Source: Paramixta manurensis
Lineage (GTDB): Bacteria; Pseudomonadota; Gammaproteobacteria; Enterobacterales; Enterobacteriaceae
Assembly: GCF_013285385.1 (NCBI RefSeq)
Contig: NZ_CP054212.1
Location: 2,914,001-2,978,000 of the forward strand
Direction of reading: 5' to 3'
Length of the DNA stretch: 64,000 nucleotides
Made by a program: the position numbers and the translations under genes. The notes under the pieces were generated by a model that made no database searches, was not told the DNA's origin, and saw only the letters and a list, made by a program, of their open reading frames with translations. Shown here piece by piece: positions 51,020-60,634 of this stretch (the stretch's first letter is position 1; each line of letters opens with the position of its first letter).

Positions 51020-52495
51020 TTACGCTCTTAATAATTTACGAAGTTTTGGATTCTTGAAAAGTTGTTGTTTTATCTCAAGAACTAAAGGATCACGACTGAT
51101 CATCATGGTAATTGCAAAGGCCACGATACCAGCGGAAATCTGTAGAAATAGCATTGCCGCTGCCGGCAGATGCAGCCCCGGAATCATGCCCGCGGCATAG
51201 GCCACCACAATGGTGGGAATCGTCAGTTTTAACGGCATCCAGATGCTGTAAATGTAGCTGGAGTAGCTGCTGCCAAGCACCGGTTTGATCAGGATAAAGT
51301 AGCTTAACCACGTATTAATTACCTGCACCGCAAGGAAGCCAAGCGCGGCCCCAACGCCGCCCGCCATATGGCCGCCAATCCAGATGCTCGGAATAAATAA
51401 AATCAGCTTAAACACATTGAATTTAAAGCTAATGTCAACGCGCGCTTTCGCCATCAGCAAGGAGCCGATCGGGTTACCGATTGAACGCAGTAAACCTACC
51501 ACACACAGGATTTGCAAAATCGGTGTGATGAAGCGCCATTTCTCGCCAAACATAAACAACACAAAGTTTTGCGAAACCACCATCAGCCCCAGTAATGCCG
51601 GGAAATTCAACAGCCCGACCAGCGAAAGCAGCTTATAGAAGTTTTCTCCCAGCTTTTTCTGATCATCCTGGATTTTGGAGAACGCCGGGAACAGAACACG
51701 CGTAATAATCGGGTTAAGGCGCGTTGGCGGCATCACTGCCACATTGAACGCCAGGTTATAACCACCGGCGACAATCGCTCCGAGCGTACGCGACAGCACC
51801 GCGGTAGCAATATTTGAATTGAGCTGGTTAACCAACGCATCCGCCGTCAGAAACAGGCCAAAACGCAGGTTAGAACGTACCGATTTAAGATTAAAAATAA
51901 ATTTGGGTGAATACTGTTTTCGCCCAACCCACGATAACAAAATTGTTCTGACCGTCGACATCACCAAATATCCCCACATGGCAGTAATCGCCAGTGGGTA
52001 GAACCACGCAGAAATCATCGTGACGCAGAAACCGAGCATAATCGCCGTGGTTTCAATGGCGCCGATTTTGGAAAATTCGAGCTCTTTTTGCAGCAAGGCG
52101 CGGAACTGCTGACCGTGTGGAATAACTAAAAACGCAAACGCCAGCGTGCGAATCAGTGGTTCGAGGTCTGGCTGTTTAAGTAACGCAGCAATATCATGGC
52201 TTAAAAAGAAAGTGCCGCAAAACACCACAATACCAATGCTAATATTGAGCCAATAGAGCGTAGAGAGCTCAACTTCGGTTAAATCTTTTCGCTGAATAAT
52301 CGAGTTGGAGATACCAAAATCGGTCAACGTATCGGCGATAAGAATCACCACCATCGCTATGGTCAGCAAGCCGAACTGATGCGGTTCGATCATGCGCGCC
52401 AGTAATGTAATCTGTAAAAAGTTAATCCCAATACTGGCGGCGGTAGAGATCGCCGACCATTTTGCGCCTTTTACCGTCTTTTCTCTCAGGCTCAT
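51020..52495 (-). CDS. wzxC: EPS flippase WzxC (AmsL/colanic-acid type)
   Basis: 491 residues (E. coli WzxC 492), 12-14 TM segments. It begins MSLREKTVKGAKWSAIST, then SNSIIQRKDLTEVELSTLYWLN, IPHGQQFRALLQKELEFSKIG, GGYNLAFNVAVMPP and GNPIGSLLMAKARVDISF, strongly like WzxC. Exports lipid-linked EPS repeat units. The EPS is therefore of the colanic acid/stewartan/amylovoran exporter type. Confidence 0.94.
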   Translation of the reverse strand: MSLREKTVKGAKWSAISTAASIGINFLQITLLARMIEPHQFGLLTIAMVVILIADTLTDFGISNSIIQRKDLTEVELSTLYWLNISIGIVVFCGTFFLSHDIAALLKQPDLEPLIRTLAFAFLVIPHGQQFRALLQKELEFSKIGAIETTAIMLGFCVTMISAWFYPLAITAMWGYLVMSTVRTILLSWVGRKQYSPKFIFNLKSVRSNLRFGLFLTADALVNQLNSNIATAVLSRTLGAIVAGGYNLAFNVAVMPPTRLNPIITRVLFPAFSKIQDDQKKLGENFYKLLSLVGLLNFPALLGLMVVSQNFVLFMFGEKWRFITPILQILCVVGLLRSIGNPIGSLLMAKARVDISFKFNVFKLILFIPSIWIGGHMAGGVGAALGFLAVQVINTWLSYFILIKPVLGSSYSSYIYSIWMPLKLTIPTIVVAYAAGMIPGLHLPAAAMLFLQISAGIVAFAITMMISRDPLVLEIKQQLFKNPKLRKLLRA

Positions 52496-52608
52496 AATCT
52501 TCTTCTTTCGTTTTTAATATTGAAGGCGAGCCTTACCCCGCCTCGCCTTCATATTTACCACGGCGGTGAATCCAGACTACATGGACGCCTCGCCGCTCAG
52601 ACACCGGG

Positions 52609-53871
52609 TCAGCTCAATACGATATAGAACAGACTACGTTCACACTGCTGACAGCCTTTAACCAACAATTTGCTATCCACACTGATCTGCGCGGCGCCGT
52701 CCTTCATGCTGACCGGAACCTGCTGATGAGAACCATCGGCAAACCAGAGCGTGGCGGTCGGATTAGGTTTTAGAGTTTTCAGCGCGTAGTGATACGTCGA
52801 CTGTTTTTGCGCTGGCTTGTAGGTGGAGGTGATCACCTGACGCTTATCGCCGACATTAATCGCAAAGTTTTTGGTGTAAGCATCACCATTACTCGGCGGA
52901 GCAGTCGTCAATGAGGCCAGTTTCAACGGCCCATCGCCATAGAAACTGTTCAATTGTTTCAGTTGCTTACCGTTATCGGTCAACGCAACGCTAGCGGCGG
53001 TGGAAGAGATGGTCATGGAGCGATAAGGTTTTTTATTCCCCTGCCAGGCCGGGAACCAAAACGCCTTATACTTCATCGGATCATCCCACTGATGGCTCAA
53101 CGCGAAGTCCAAAATAAAGGAGTAGGCTAACGCGACCGATTCAGGTTTATTGGTATAACCCAACTCAGTCTGCCAAATACCCTGCACTTTGTTGTTCTCT
53201 ACGTAACGCTTATACAACCATTGATAGGGATGAACGCTGCCGTAATGAAAATCCAACACGTCGGTGTAGTCGATCGCATTGTGATACTCGATGGTTTTGG
53301 CAAATTCATTCAAACTGTTAGAAGCTGGCCAGCCGCCGAATACCACCTTGCCATGGTGTTGACGAATGATTTTCGCCGCCGGCAGATAGATTTTATCGAT
53401 AAAATCCTGATCTGAGCCGAGCCAGTAAGAGGCTTTGCGCGTCGGTTCGTTCCAAATCTGGAAATATTTCAGGTTATACGGCGCGGCGCTGTAACGCGCC
53501 ACTGCCGCCTGTACAAAGTTCACCCACGCCTGATAATCCTTCGGCGCTGACCCGGCAGTGCGCGGCGTGGCACGGTTCCACGCCGGGGTATAAGCCAGCA
53601 ATGGCAGGACTTCCACGCCCTGTGCATGCGCCTGTTGAACTTTCTTATCAATCGGCGCCCAATTATAGGTACCTTTCACCTTCTCCACTTGCGCCCAGCT
53701 AAAATTCTCCCTGACCCAGCTAATCCCCAACTCTTTTGCCGTATCTTTACCCGGCGGGAGATAATTAGTTCCAAATAGATCTTTAAAATAAACATCCTGC
53801 GCGGCGGCATGGAATGAAGCAAAAAGTAGTACAGCTAAAGCGCAACTTTTTCGGACAGGCATAAACTGCAT
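52609..53871 (-). CDS. Secreted GH39-like glycoside hydrolase (PslG-like)
   Basis: 420 residues with a Sec signal peptide ending near AAA/QDVYF. A TIM-barrel of clan GH-A: acid/base E142 in QIWNEP, nucleophile E236 in IWQTELGY, and FHYGSVHPYQW; a ~120-residue C-terminal beta domain follows. Comparable proteins in EPS operons (PslG of Pseudomonas) trim or release the polymer in the periplasm. ATG 53871 has GAGGAG at 6 nt; the ATG two codons upstream abuts the same site. The substrate should be the EPS itself, by context. Confidence 0.82.
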   Translation of the reverse strand: MQFMPVRKSCALAVLLFASFHAAAQDVYFKDLFGTNYLPPGKDTAKELGISWVRENFSWAQVEKVKGTYNWAPIDKKVQQAHAQGVEVLPLLAYTPAWNRATPRTAGSAPKDYQAWVNFVQAAVARYSAAPYNLKYFQIWNEPTRKASYWLGSDQDFIDKIYLPAAKIIRQHHGKVVFGGWPASNSLNEFAKTIEYHNAIDYTDVLDFHYGSVHPYQWLYKRYVENNKVQGIWQTELGYTNKPESVALAYSFILDFALSHQWDDPMKYKAFWFPAWQGNKKPYRSMTISSTAASVALTDNGKQLKQLNSFYGDGPLKLASLTTAPPSNGDAYTKNFAINVGDKRQVITSTYKPAQKQSTYHYALKTLKPNPTATLWFADGSHQQVPVSMKDGAAQISVDSKLLVKGCQQCERSLFYIVLS

Positions 53872-53923
53872 TGCCATCTCCTCTTAACGTTGGATATGAG
53901 AAAGGCGGACAAACACACCCGGA

Positions 53924-55318
53924 TCAGTAAGCCGTTTTGCTGACGAACCCTTTGAACAACGTGAAAAAAACGATGCGCAAATCGAGCCAAATACTCCAGC
54001 AGCGGATATATTCCAGATCGTATTCGATGCGTTTTTCCATTTTATCGAGGGTATCGGTTTCTCCACGCCAGCCGTTAACCTGAGCCCAACCGGTAATGCC
54101 CGGTTTCACTTTATGGCGCAGCATGTAACCCCGAATTAGATTGCGGTATTGCTCATTATGCGCCACCGCATGAGGACGCGGCCCGACGATGGACATATCG
54201 CCAAACAGCACATTGAAGAACTGTGGCAATTCATCGAGCGAAGTACGACGCAGGAAGCCGCCGATTGGCGTCAGGCGCGAGTCGCCACGCGTTGCCTGCA
54301 CCACCTTGTCGCCATTTTCCATCACGTTCATTGAGCGGAATTTCCACACCTTGATCGGCTTACCGTCCATGCCATACCGTACCTGGCGGAAAATAACCGG
54401 CCCTGGCGAGGTCATTTTCACCATACAGGCGATGGTAATCAGCACTGGCGCGATAAAGATCAGAATCATCGTCGATAAGATAATATCTTCCAGGCGCTTG
54501 AGAACCATATTCATGCCGTCCAACGGCGTATCGATCAGTGACACCATCGGCACGCCATTCACTTCTTCACTGCGCGACTGCAAGATGTTGAAGGTGAAAA
54601 TATCCGGAATCAGCATCACGGCGCAGGTGGTATCGGTGAGGAGATCGACCAACTCATGGATTTTCTGCTCTTCACTCATCGACATGGCCAGATAGACCCG
54701 GTCAATACGGCCTGAGCGTGCATCTTCCAACATGCTGGTAAAATCACCGCCATACGGAATATCCGTATCATCATAATCCGGCGCATCACCATAGATACCG
54801 GCGACTTTGAAGCCTAACCACGGTTGGTCGATAAACGAACGCGCCAACGCTAAGCCTTGCGGCATATTACCGGCAATCGCGACATAACGAATGTTATAAC
54901 CGCGTTTGCGGAACATACCGGCAATAAAGCGAATGGTGATGCGGGCGGCGACTAAGCCGACCGAAACCAGTAAATACCACGACAGGTAGAAACGAAACGG
55001 TAATTCAACCGCCCGGAACAGCGAAATAGTACCGACCGTTAAAAGTAAGCTAAGCGACCAGTTTTGCAGAATTAAAAATAACTCTCTGGAAAGCTTTACG
55101 CCGCGCCAAGAACGGTAAAAATCAGTAATTCCGCCCACCATTTGGAAAACAACCAATGCCCCAAGGATTAACAAGGCATGGATATAAATGAATTTTTGAT
55201 TATGCAGCAGACAAATGAGATAGATGCCGACAACCATGATTAAAATATCGGAAAAACGCTGTGTAATCGATATTAATGATGCGTTGGTCGGAGACCTACC
55301 CCGGCTTAGTACTGACAT
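53924..55318 (-). CDS. wcaJ: WcaJ-type undecaprenyl-phosphate glucose phosphotransferase
   Basis: 464 residues, same as E. coli WcaJ. Four N-terminal TM segments, a CoA-binding-like domain (YVAIAGNMPQGLALA), a re-entrant helix near residues 280-305, and the bacterial sugar transferase domain TSPGPVIFRQVRYGMDGKPIKVWKFRSM, RTSLDELPQFFNVLFGDMSIVGPRPHA and KPGITGWAQVNGWRGET. Places glucose-1-P on undecaprenyl phosphate to start the EPS unit. It is in the middle of the operon; in stewartan and amylovoran clusters the orthologue (wceG, amsG) comes first. Confidence 0.94.
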   Translation of the reverse strand: MSVLSRGRSPTNASLISITQRFSDILIMVVGIYLICLLHNQKFIYIHALLILGALVVFQMVGGITDFYRSWRGVKLSRELFLILQNWSLSLLLTVGTISLFRAVELPFRFYLSWYLLVSVGLVAARITIRFIAGMFRKRGYNIRYVAIAGNMPQGLALARSFIDQPWLGFKVAGIYGDAPDYDDTDIPYGGDFTSMLEDARSGRIDRVYLAMSMSEEQKIHELVDLLTDTTCAVMLIPDIFTFNILQSRSEEVNGVPMVSLIDTPLDGMNMVLKRLEDIILSTMILIFIAPVLITIACMVKMTSPGPVIFRQVRYGMDGKPIKVWKFRSMNVMENGDKVVQATRGDSRLTPIGGFLRRTSLDELPQFFNVLFGDMSIVGPRPHAVAHNEQYRNLIRGYMLRHKVKPGITGWAQVNGWRGETDTLDKMEKRIEYDLEYIRCWSIWLDLRIVFFTLFKGFVSKTAY

Positions 55319-55386
55319 AGAATCACCTGTATTCGATAATTAAGCCTGAGGAAAGCGGCATTGCCCGTATCGAGCAATGCTCAACG

Positions 55387-56760
55387 TCACGATCTCAATA
55401 ATTCGAGTATCTCTTTCGTTTTTTCCTGCACTTTAGTTTTGTCTTCTTTGGCTTCAACGTTCAGGCGTACCACAGGTTCCGTATTTGAACTTCGCAAATT
55501 GAATCGCCAGGTATCAAACTCCATACTAATGCCATCCGTTTCATCAACGGTTAGCGCCTGTGCGCGATACCGTTGCCAAACGCGTTCAATCGCCGCTTTA
55601 GGATCCTGAATGGTGCTATTAATCTCTCCGGACGCCGGGAAAGCCGCGACGCGATCCGCCACCAGTTGCCCCAACGTTTTTCCTTTGCCAGAAACCAATT
55701 CAGCGACCAGTAACCAGGGAATCATCCCACTGTCACAGTAGGCGAAGTCACGGAAATAGTGATGCGCACTCATTTCGCCGCCATACACGGCGTCTTCGCT
55801 ACGCATCCTTTCTTTAATAAACGCATGACCGGTTTTTGACATCACCGGGATACCGCCCTCACGCGTAACAATATCAATCGTGTTCCAGCTTAAACGCGGA
55901 TCATGAATGATTTTGCTGCCGGCATTTTTCTGTAAAAAGGCTGCCGCCAGCAAACCGACGATATAGTAGCCCTCGATAAATTGGCCGTGCTCGTCAAACA
56001 GGAAACAACGATCAAAGTCGCCATCAAAGGCAATCCCCATATCCGCGCCATGCTCAATCACCGCCTGCGCAGTATCGGCACGACACTCCGGCAGGAGTGG
56101 ATTGGGAATCCCATTCGGGAAATTTCCGTCCGGCTGGTGATGCACTTTAATCAAAGTCAGTGGAACGCCTAACTGAGCAAAACGCTGCTCCAGCGCATCG
56201 ATCACATGTCCTGCGGCGCCGTTTCCGGAGTTAATCACCAGACGAAGCGGCTTGATGGCCGAGGGAGTGATGTAGCCGAGTAAGTGATCGACATAATTAT
56301 TCAGCACCGAATGGTGACGATAGGTACCGCGTTTTTCAGCAACAACTGGCGCGAAATTATTGGCTTCAGCCAGTTGCTGGATGGCTTTCAACCCGGTATC
56401 GCCGCTGATCGGACGCGCACCTTCGCGTACCAGTTTCATGCCGTTGTAATCCATTGGGTTGTGGCTAGCCGTCACTTCAATACCGCCATCGGTTTCCAAA
56501 AAGAAAGTGGCGAAATAGATCTCTTCAGTGCCGCTCAACCCAATGTCGATAACATCGGTACCCGCATCCTGCAAACCGTTGGCTAACGCTAACTTCAGCT
56601 CTTCGCTGGTCAAGCGTACATCGCCCCCTACTACCACCGTTTTGGGCTGTAAATACTCGCCGTATGCACGCCCGATGCGATAAGCAATATCGGTATTCAG
56701 TTCCTCACCAAGCCGACCGCGAATGTCATAAGCTTTAAAACACGTTAATTTATTGTTCAT
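55387..56760 (-). CDS. manB: Phosphomannomutase
   Basis: 457 residues (E. coli CpsG 456). Phosphoserine loop TASHNPMDYNGMK, metal site FDGDFDRCF, sugar-binding GGEMSAHHYF, phosphate-binding RSSNTEPVVRLN. Converts mannose-6-P to mannose-1-P. ATG 56760 is chosen; an in-frame GTG at 56769 overlaps the ribosome site. Paired with manC, so GDP-mannose is made within the EPS operon. Confidence 0.95.
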   Translation of the reverse strand: MNNKLTCFKAYDIRGRLGEELNTDIAYRIGRAYGEYLQPKTVVVGGDVRLTSEELKLALANGLQDAGTDVIDIGLSGTEEIYFATFFLETDGGIEVTASHNPMDYNGMKLVREGARPISGDTGLKAIQQLAEANNFAPVVAEKRGTYRHHSVLNNYVDHLLGYITPSAIKPLRLVINSGNGAAGHVIDALEQRFAQLGVPLTLIKVHHQPDGNFPNGIPNPLLPECRADTAQAVIEHGADMGIAFDGDFDRCFLFDEHGQFIEGYYIVGLLAAAFLQKNAGSKIIHDPRLSWNTIDIVTREGGIPVMSKTGHAFIKERMRSEDAVYGGEMSAHHYFRDFAYCDSGMIPWLLVAELVSGKGKTLGQLVADRVAAFPASGEINSTIQDPKAAIERVWQRYRAQALTVDETDGISMEFDTWRFNLRSSNTEPVVRLNVEAKEDKTKVQEKTKEILELLRS

Positions 56761-56808
56761 GTTGTGCACTGCCTTTAATGTGAACCTTAAACGCCCTGGT
56801 GCCGGGTA

Positions 56809-58275
56809 TCAGATACGTCCATATTTATCTTCAAAACGAATAATATCGTCCTCCTCCAGGTAAGCCCCTGAGCGCACCTCAATTAAATGAAGCGGAATTT
56901 TCCCAGGGTTTTCCAGCGAGTGTTTTTCACCCAGAGGAATATAAAGCGACTGATTTTCAGTCAGTAAAATAGTTTCTTCACCACGGGTAACTTTTGCGGT
57001 TCCCGCTACCACAATCCAGTGTTCCGCGCGGTGGTTATGCATTTGCAAAGAGAGACGTTCGCCCGGTTTTACCGTAATCCGTTTAACCTGGTAGCGATGC
57101 CCTTCATCAATCGAGTCATATTTCCCCCACGGGCGGTAGACTTCGCGGTGAATATAGTGCTCTTTGCGTCCATCGCGTTTAATTTGCTCAACCACTTTCT
57201 TAATGTCCTGAACGCGGTCTTTACGGGCAACCAGCGTGGCATCCTTGGTTTGCACCACCACCAAGTCATCTACGCCAACCAGTGACACCAAGCCTTGTTC
57301 CGCAAAAACATAACTGTTGTTGGAGTCATGGCTGATCACGTCGCCGTGCAACACATTCCCTTGCGCAGTTTTTTCGCTGATATCCCACAAGGATGACCAT
57401 GAACCGACATCGCTCCAGTTGGCATCCAGCGGGACCACGGCCGCGTGGCGCGTTTTTTCCATCACCGCATAGTCAACGGACTCATCCGGGCAGCGAGAAA
57501 AAATCGCCTCGTTGACACGAATAAAATCTAAATCCGGGTCAATTTTCTCTACCGCCTCACGGCACGCGTGATAAATATCCGGGCGGAAGGTTTGCAGTTC
57601 AGCTAAATAACGGCTGGCCTTAAACAAAAACATGCCGCTATTCCAGTAATACTCACCACTATTCAGATATTTCTCAGCGGTTTCACGATCGGGTTTTTCT
57701 ACAAACCCATCGACTTTCCAACTGATTTCCCTAACATCAGAATTAGTCTGAGAATATCCCTCATCCTCAATTGCTGCAGCCCGTTTAATATAGCCGTAGC
57801 CGGTTTCGGGATACGAGGGAACAATTCCGAAAGTTACCAAATAATCCTTTTCCGCCAACGGGATTGCTTGTTTAATCGCCGTCTGGAAAGCGGAAATGTC
57901 TTTAATTACATGGTCTGCCGCTAACACCAGTAACAGCGGATCGTCATCGCTGCCCTGTGCTTCTTGCTTCTGCTTCGCCACTAATGCCGCCAGCGCGATG
58001 GCGGGCGCAGTGTTACGTCCGACCGGTTCGAGAATGATGTTATTGCTGAGGCTGTTAATCTGGTTGAGCTGCTCAGCTACCACAAAGCGATGCGCTTCGT
58101 TAGAAATGACGACCGGAGCATCACAGGCAAGTCCGTTAAGGCGCTCAATGGTTTCCTGTAGCATGGTGGATTCGCCATTTAGCGCGAGAAACTGCTTCGG
58201 ATACAGCACGCGCGACAGCGGCCACAAGCGGCTACCATTGCCGCCCGCCATAATAACCGGATGAAGTTTAGACAT
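56809..58275 (-). CDS. manC: Mannose-1-P guanylyltransferase / mannose-6-P isomerase
   Basis: 488 residues, type-II bifunctional enzyme. Nucleotidyl motif MAGGNGSRLWPLSR, VLAADHVIKD, and GFVEKPDRETA, then a C-terminal cupin isomerase domain (RPWGKYDSIDEGHRYQVKR, LQMHNHRAEHWIVV, KHSLENPGKIPLHLIEV). Makes GDP-mannose. No gmd or fcl is in the window, so fucose is not implied by what is visible here. The start overlaps the preceding GT4 stop by 8 nt. Confidence 0.95.
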   Translation of the reverse strand: MSKLHPVIMAGGNGSRLWPLSRVLYPKQFLALNGESTMLQETIERLNGLACDAPVVISNEAHRFVVAEQLNQINSLSNNIILEPVGRNTAPAIALAALVAKQKQEAQGSDDDPLLLVLAADHVIKDISAFQTAIKQAIPLAEKDYLVTFGIVPSYPETGYGYIKRAAAIEDEGYSQTNSDVREISWKVDGFVEKPDRETAEKYLNSGEYYWNSGMFLFKASRYLAELQTFRPDIYHACREAVEKIDPDLDFIRVNEAIFSRCPDESVDYAVMEKTRHAAVVPLDANWSDVGSWSSLWDISEKTAQGNVLHGDVISHDSNNSYVFAEQGLVSLVGVDDLVVVQTKDATLVARKDRVQDIKKVVEQIKRDGRKEHYIHREVYRPWGKYDSIDEGHRYQVKRITVKPGERLSLQMHNHRAEHWIVVAGTAKVTRGEETILLTENQSLYIPLGEKHSLENPGKIPLHLIEVRSGAYLEEDDIIRFEDKYGRI

Positions 58276-59443
58276 TTTTCGTCACCTCAGTCGAAGGTAG
58301 CAGACCACGCTCGGCCTGGAATTTATCCCAGCGCGTCATCACATATTCGTGTAGCTCTTGATGGAAGCGTTGCGTGGAGAATTTCTCCGCGTTTTCGCGG
58401 CACTGCGCCGGCGTAATCTCCCCTTCCAGCGCTTCGAAACGTGCAACTGCATCACAGATAGACTCGGTGGTTTGTTCCGCGAACAGCACCCCGGTAGCGC
58501 CAGGTTGGCCGACCGGTTTCACGGTTTCCAGCGCGCCGCCCTTACCAAAAGCAATCACTGGCGTGCCACACGCCTGCGCTTCAACCGGCACAATGCCGAA
58601 ATCCTCTTCTGCGGCGAAGACAAACGCTTTCGCGCGCGCCATGTTCTCTTTCAATACGGCAAATTTCTGGTAGCCAAGCAGCGTAATATTCTCTTTTGCT
58701 ACCGCTTTAATTTTTTCAAACTGTGGCCCTTCGCCAATCACCACCAGTTTTTTGTCCGGCATCTTGCCAAATGCTTCCACAATCAGGTCGATTTTCTTAT
58801 AGGGCACCATGCGCGAGGCAGTAAAATAAAAGTCATCTTTATTTTCTTCCAGCGCAAAATCTTCTACCGCCACGTTAGGATAAATAACGTCCGCATGACG
58901 GCCATACACTTTCTTAATACGGCGTGAAATGTATTTTGAGTTAGCGATAAAATAATCTACGCCATTCGCAGTACGGTAATCCCATAACCGGACGCGATGC
59001 AGCATCCAACGGGCGATCATGCTTTTTAAGCCTTTGTCGAGATTGGCTTCTTTCAGATATTGATGTTGCAAATCCCACGCATAACGCACCGGTGAATGGC
59101 AATAACAAATATGAAGCTGATCGGGGCCGGTAATCACCCCTTTCGCAACCGCGTGGCTACTGCTAATGACAATGTCATAGGCCGACACGTCCAACTGTTC
59201 AATTGCATAGGTCATTAACGATAAATAGTTTCTGTATTTCGTTTTGGCCTTCGGCAGGCGTTGGACAAACGTCGTGGTGACTTTTTTATGATGAATAATG
59301 TCGCGCTGCTCTTCAGGTAAGAAATCGACTACGCTAAATAAATCTGCATCAGGAAAAACGTTGATTATTTCTGAGAGAACTTTCTCTCCGCCACCAGAGA
59401 CGACTAACCAATCATGAATAATGGCAACTTTGGGTAATTGCAC
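58268..59443 (-). CDS. Family-4 glycosyltransferase (likely mannosyltransferase)
   Basis: 391 residues, GT-B fold. Starts VQLPKVAIIHDWLVVSGGGE; C-terminal donor site has TASRMVPYKKIDLIVEAF and the E-x7-E motif EEDFGIVPVEAQACGTPVIA. The GTG at 59443 has AGGAGA at 6-7 nt and follows the upstream gene's stop by 1 nt; the open frame to 59536 lies inside that gene. Adjacent to manC-manB; WbaZ-like GT4 proteins with this start use GDP-mannose, so mannose transfer is inferred. Confidence 0.85.
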   Translation of the reverse strand: MQLPKVAIIHDWLVVSGGGEKVLSEIINVFPDADLFSVVDFLPEEQRDIIHHKKVTTTFVQRLPKAKTKYRNYLSLMTYAIEQLDVSAYDIVISSSHAVAKGVITGPDQLHICYCHSPVRYAWDLQHQYLKEANLDKGLKSMIARWMLHRVRLWDYRTANGVDYFIANSKYISRRIKKVYGRHADVIYPNVAVEDFALEENKDDFYFTASRMVPYKKIDLIVEAFGKMPDKKLVVIGEGPQFEKIKAVAKENITLLGYQKFAVLKENMARAKAFVFAAEEDFGIVPVEAQACGTPVIAFGKGGALETVKPVGQPGATGVLFAEQTTESICDAVARFEALEGEITPAQCRENAEKFSTQRFHQELHEYVMTRWDKFQAERGLLPSTEVTKNV

Positions 59444-59444
59444 G

Positions 59445-60620
59445 TTAACTCTCCTGTGGATTGTTCCCGATAAGGCGCTGATAAATAGTTTTAAGGCGCG
59501 CCTGATACGTTTCAAAAGAAAAAAGGGTGGTATCACGCAGCGTGTTTAGCTGGCGGTGACTAAATGCCTGGTCGATTTTTTCGCCAAGATCATTGTGCTG
59601 ATAATCAAATTCAACCGGATAATGGGTCAGTTCCGCCATCTCCTTCAAACCGCCATAATTCGGCACCAGCACCGGCAAACCGGCGCTTGCTGCTTCAACG
59701 ATTGAGATAGGCGCATTTTCATACCACACCGAAGGTAGAACAAAAACATCGTAGCGATAGAGATGGGTAATCACCTCTTCGCGTGGGCGGAAGCCATGAA
59801 AAATCAGCTTCAGGCCGCTTCTTAGCGCCATGGTTTTTAATTGCTGTTCACTCTCGCCCTGACCGTAAATATTGAAATTAATCGTCTGCTGTGTGTCTTT
59901 ATTCAACTTCTCAACAAATTCAACCAACCCTTTCTCGCTAGACAAACGGCCAATAAACACCAGTTCAATGGCTCGTTCAGCCGGCCCGGTCTGCTGATTA
60001 ACCGTCGCGGCGGCCGGTAACAGCTCAACCGGATTACGGACGATTTCAATCGGCTGACGCACTCCCCATGCCTTAAATACGCTTTTCAGGAATTCGCCGG
60101 GGGAAATAATCACATCAAAGGTGTTGGTCAATTTTAACAGTCGATAATTAAGGAAATGTTGCGAACACTTCAATAAAGAATGAATTATCGAGCGATGGTC
60201 GAAGCGCTTTAAATAGCTAAGATTCTTGCGTACTGGATCGAAATTATTGCGCACGCTACCGGTAAAGTATTGAAAGCCGCTATTAGGGCAAATCAAATGG
60301 TAATCATGTGCGGTAAACACCACTTTAAACGCTCGTTTCTTTTTCGCACGACGTAACGCATGTAGTACCGAAGGCGTGAGATAATGGTAGTAATTATGCA
60401 GATGAACAATATCGGGCGAAAATTCAGCAATAGCGTTCGCCGTTTGCAGGGCGTATTTTCTTGAATATAAATAGGATAGCGGATTGGTTTTCCCATCGGA
60501 ATACAGTGCTCTGGTCTCATACCCCAGTGCTTCACTGGCTTTTATGGTATCACGAAATACCGACTCCGCGCCGCCGCCTTCATAGGCATCATTAATATGC
60601 AGGACTTTTATTTTTTTCAT
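59445..60620 (-). CDS. Family-4 glycosyltransferase
   Basis: 391 residues, GT-B fold. N-terminal KVLHINDAYEGGGAESVFRD, C-terminal VFIGRLSSEKGLVEFVEKL and donor motif ENAPISIVEAASAGLPVLVP (E-x7-E). Broadly AmsD/AmsK-type by neighbourhood. Cytoplasmic, adds one residue of the EPS unit; sugar not predictable. Confidence 0.83.
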   Translation of the reverse strand: MKKIKVLHINDAYEGGGAESVFRDTIKASEALGYETRALYSDGKTNPLSYLYSRKYALQTANAIAEFSPDIVHLHNYYHYLTPSVLHALRRAKKKRAFKVVFTAHDYHLICPNSGFQYFTGSVRNNFDPVRKNLSYLKRFDHRSIIHSLLKCSQHFLNYRLLKLTNTFDVIISPGEFLKSVFKAWGVRQPIEIVRNPVELLPAAATVNQQTGPAERAIELVFIGRLSSEKGLVEFVEKLNKDTQQTINFNIYGQGESEQQLKTMALRSGLKLIFHGFRPREEVITHLYRYDVFVLPSVWYENAPISIVEAASAGLPVLVPNYGGLKEMAELTHYPVEFDYQHNDLGEKIDQAFSHRQLNTLRDTTLFSFETYQARLKTIYQRLIGNNPQES

Positions 60621-60634
60621 CTTTTTCTCGCGTA

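Noticed and set aside
57896..58264. 122-codon and 189-codon (58358-58927) plus-strand frames
   Set aside because: Antisense to manC and the GT4 gene, which have full-length family matches.
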